Shown piece after piece: positions 6,180-6,313 of a stretch of 6,313 nt of DNA. The stretch spans positions 1-6,313 of the forward strand of contig JAJAZG010000235.1 in assembly GCA_026785865.1 (NCBI GenBank). The letters run 5' to 3'. The notes under the pieces were generated by a model. The model had not been told where the DNA came from, searched no databases, and was given only the letters and a program-made list of their open reading frames with translations. This stretch comes from Pseudanabaena sp. CAN_BIN31 (lineage in GTDB: Bacteria > Cyanobacteriota > Cyanobacteriia > Pseudanabaenales > Pseudanabaenaceae). Each line of letters starts with the position of its first letter. Position 1 is the stretch's first letter. The position numbers and the translations under genes were made by a program.

Positions 6180-6222
6180 TGATCTTGATAAAAAAACGCG
6201 ATACGTTTTTTTATCAAGATCA
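6180..6222. terminator. Perfect 19-bp inverted repeat after the response-regulator gene
   Basis: TGATCTTGAT then seven A and CG (6180-6198) pairs exactly with CG, seven T and ATCAAGATCA (6204-6222) around a CGATA loop. It starts five bases after the response-regulator stop. A and T runs sit inside the stem and not after it, so it is not a textbook intrinsic terminator, but position and symmetry suggest transcript termination or 3'-end stabilisation in either direction. Confidence 0.7.
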
Positions 6223-6263
6223 GGTTACGTCGCGCTAGAACTAGATAAGTAGTTGGGCAAAAG

Positions 6264-6313
6264 AAACCTTAAAACCCAAAAAGCTGTAGCGCACGCTGCG
6301 CGTGCGCTACAGC
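6264..6313. repeat. Second copy of the palindromic repeat, cut by the window end
   Basis: The left arm AAACCTTAAAACCC (6264-6277), then GCTGTAGCGCACGC (6283-6296), a TGC loop and the exact complement GCGTGCGCTACAGC (6300-6313). It follows the minus strand of the 3941-4018 hairpin closely, including the AAACCTTAAAA base and the TGTAGCG core. The outer right arm is beyond the window. Its position in a gene-free stretch (6223 onward) fits a dispersed, structure-forming repeat. Confidence 0.75.

Noticed and set aside
1..6313. CRISPR array, riboswitch, or phage attachment site
   Set aside because: No regularly spaced direct repeats, no recognisable riboswitch core, and no duplicated tRNA 3' end were seen.

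Overview
The window looks like a piece of cyanobacterial chromosome. The octamer GCGATCGC (HIP1) occurs 17 times, all between 991 and 5822. The protein-coding genes resemble cyanobacterial families: a ClC transporter fused to CBS and universal-stress domains, a NatH/AapM-type amino-acid permease and an Rre1/Ycf29-type response regulator. The moderately AT-rich intergenic DNA full of palindromic repeats would fit a Pseudanabaena-like genus, but that placement is a guess.

Region 1 (1-about 1000) is mobile and decaying DNA without HIP1 sites. It starts inside an ISL3-family insertion sequence: the transposase C-terminus is at 1-267 and the element end is near 298. The IS cuts off a leftward gene of unknown function, of which about 64 codons remain (299-492). 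That gene overlaps by four bases (GTGA) the end of a second leftward reading frame (489-686). The second frame loses its 5' end at a 157-bp MITE-like element (687-843) with perfect terminal inverted repeats and the tail of an IS5-like transposase frame. A leftward near-consensus promoter (870-898) and a dispersed repeat (about 899-1000) follow.

Region 2 (1122-3731) is a large rightward gene for an 869-residue protein: a ClC membrane domain, two CBS domains and two UspA-like domains. The external gating glutamate of ClC exchangers is a glutamine here. A second dispersed repeat (3745-3912) and a long near-perfect hairpin (3941-4018) separate it from the convergent permease gene; the hairpin probably terminates both.

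Region 3 (4037-5272) is the leftward permease gene, alone, without its usual binding-protein, second permease and ATPase partners in view. Region 4 holds a tRNA-Lys(CTT) gene (5330-5401) and, 74 bp downstream on the same strand, the response-regulator gene (5476-6174). A perfect 19-bp inverted repeat with A and T tracts (6180-6222) follows, then the left part of a second copy of the palindromic repeat seen at 3941-4018, cut by the window end.

The intact genes (ion transport, amino-acid uptake, tRNA, stress-type signalling) do not form one pathway. No CRISPR array or complete new system is visible. The best candidate for something undescribed is the remnant two-gene leftward operon at 299-686, whose other parts lie outside the window or are lost.
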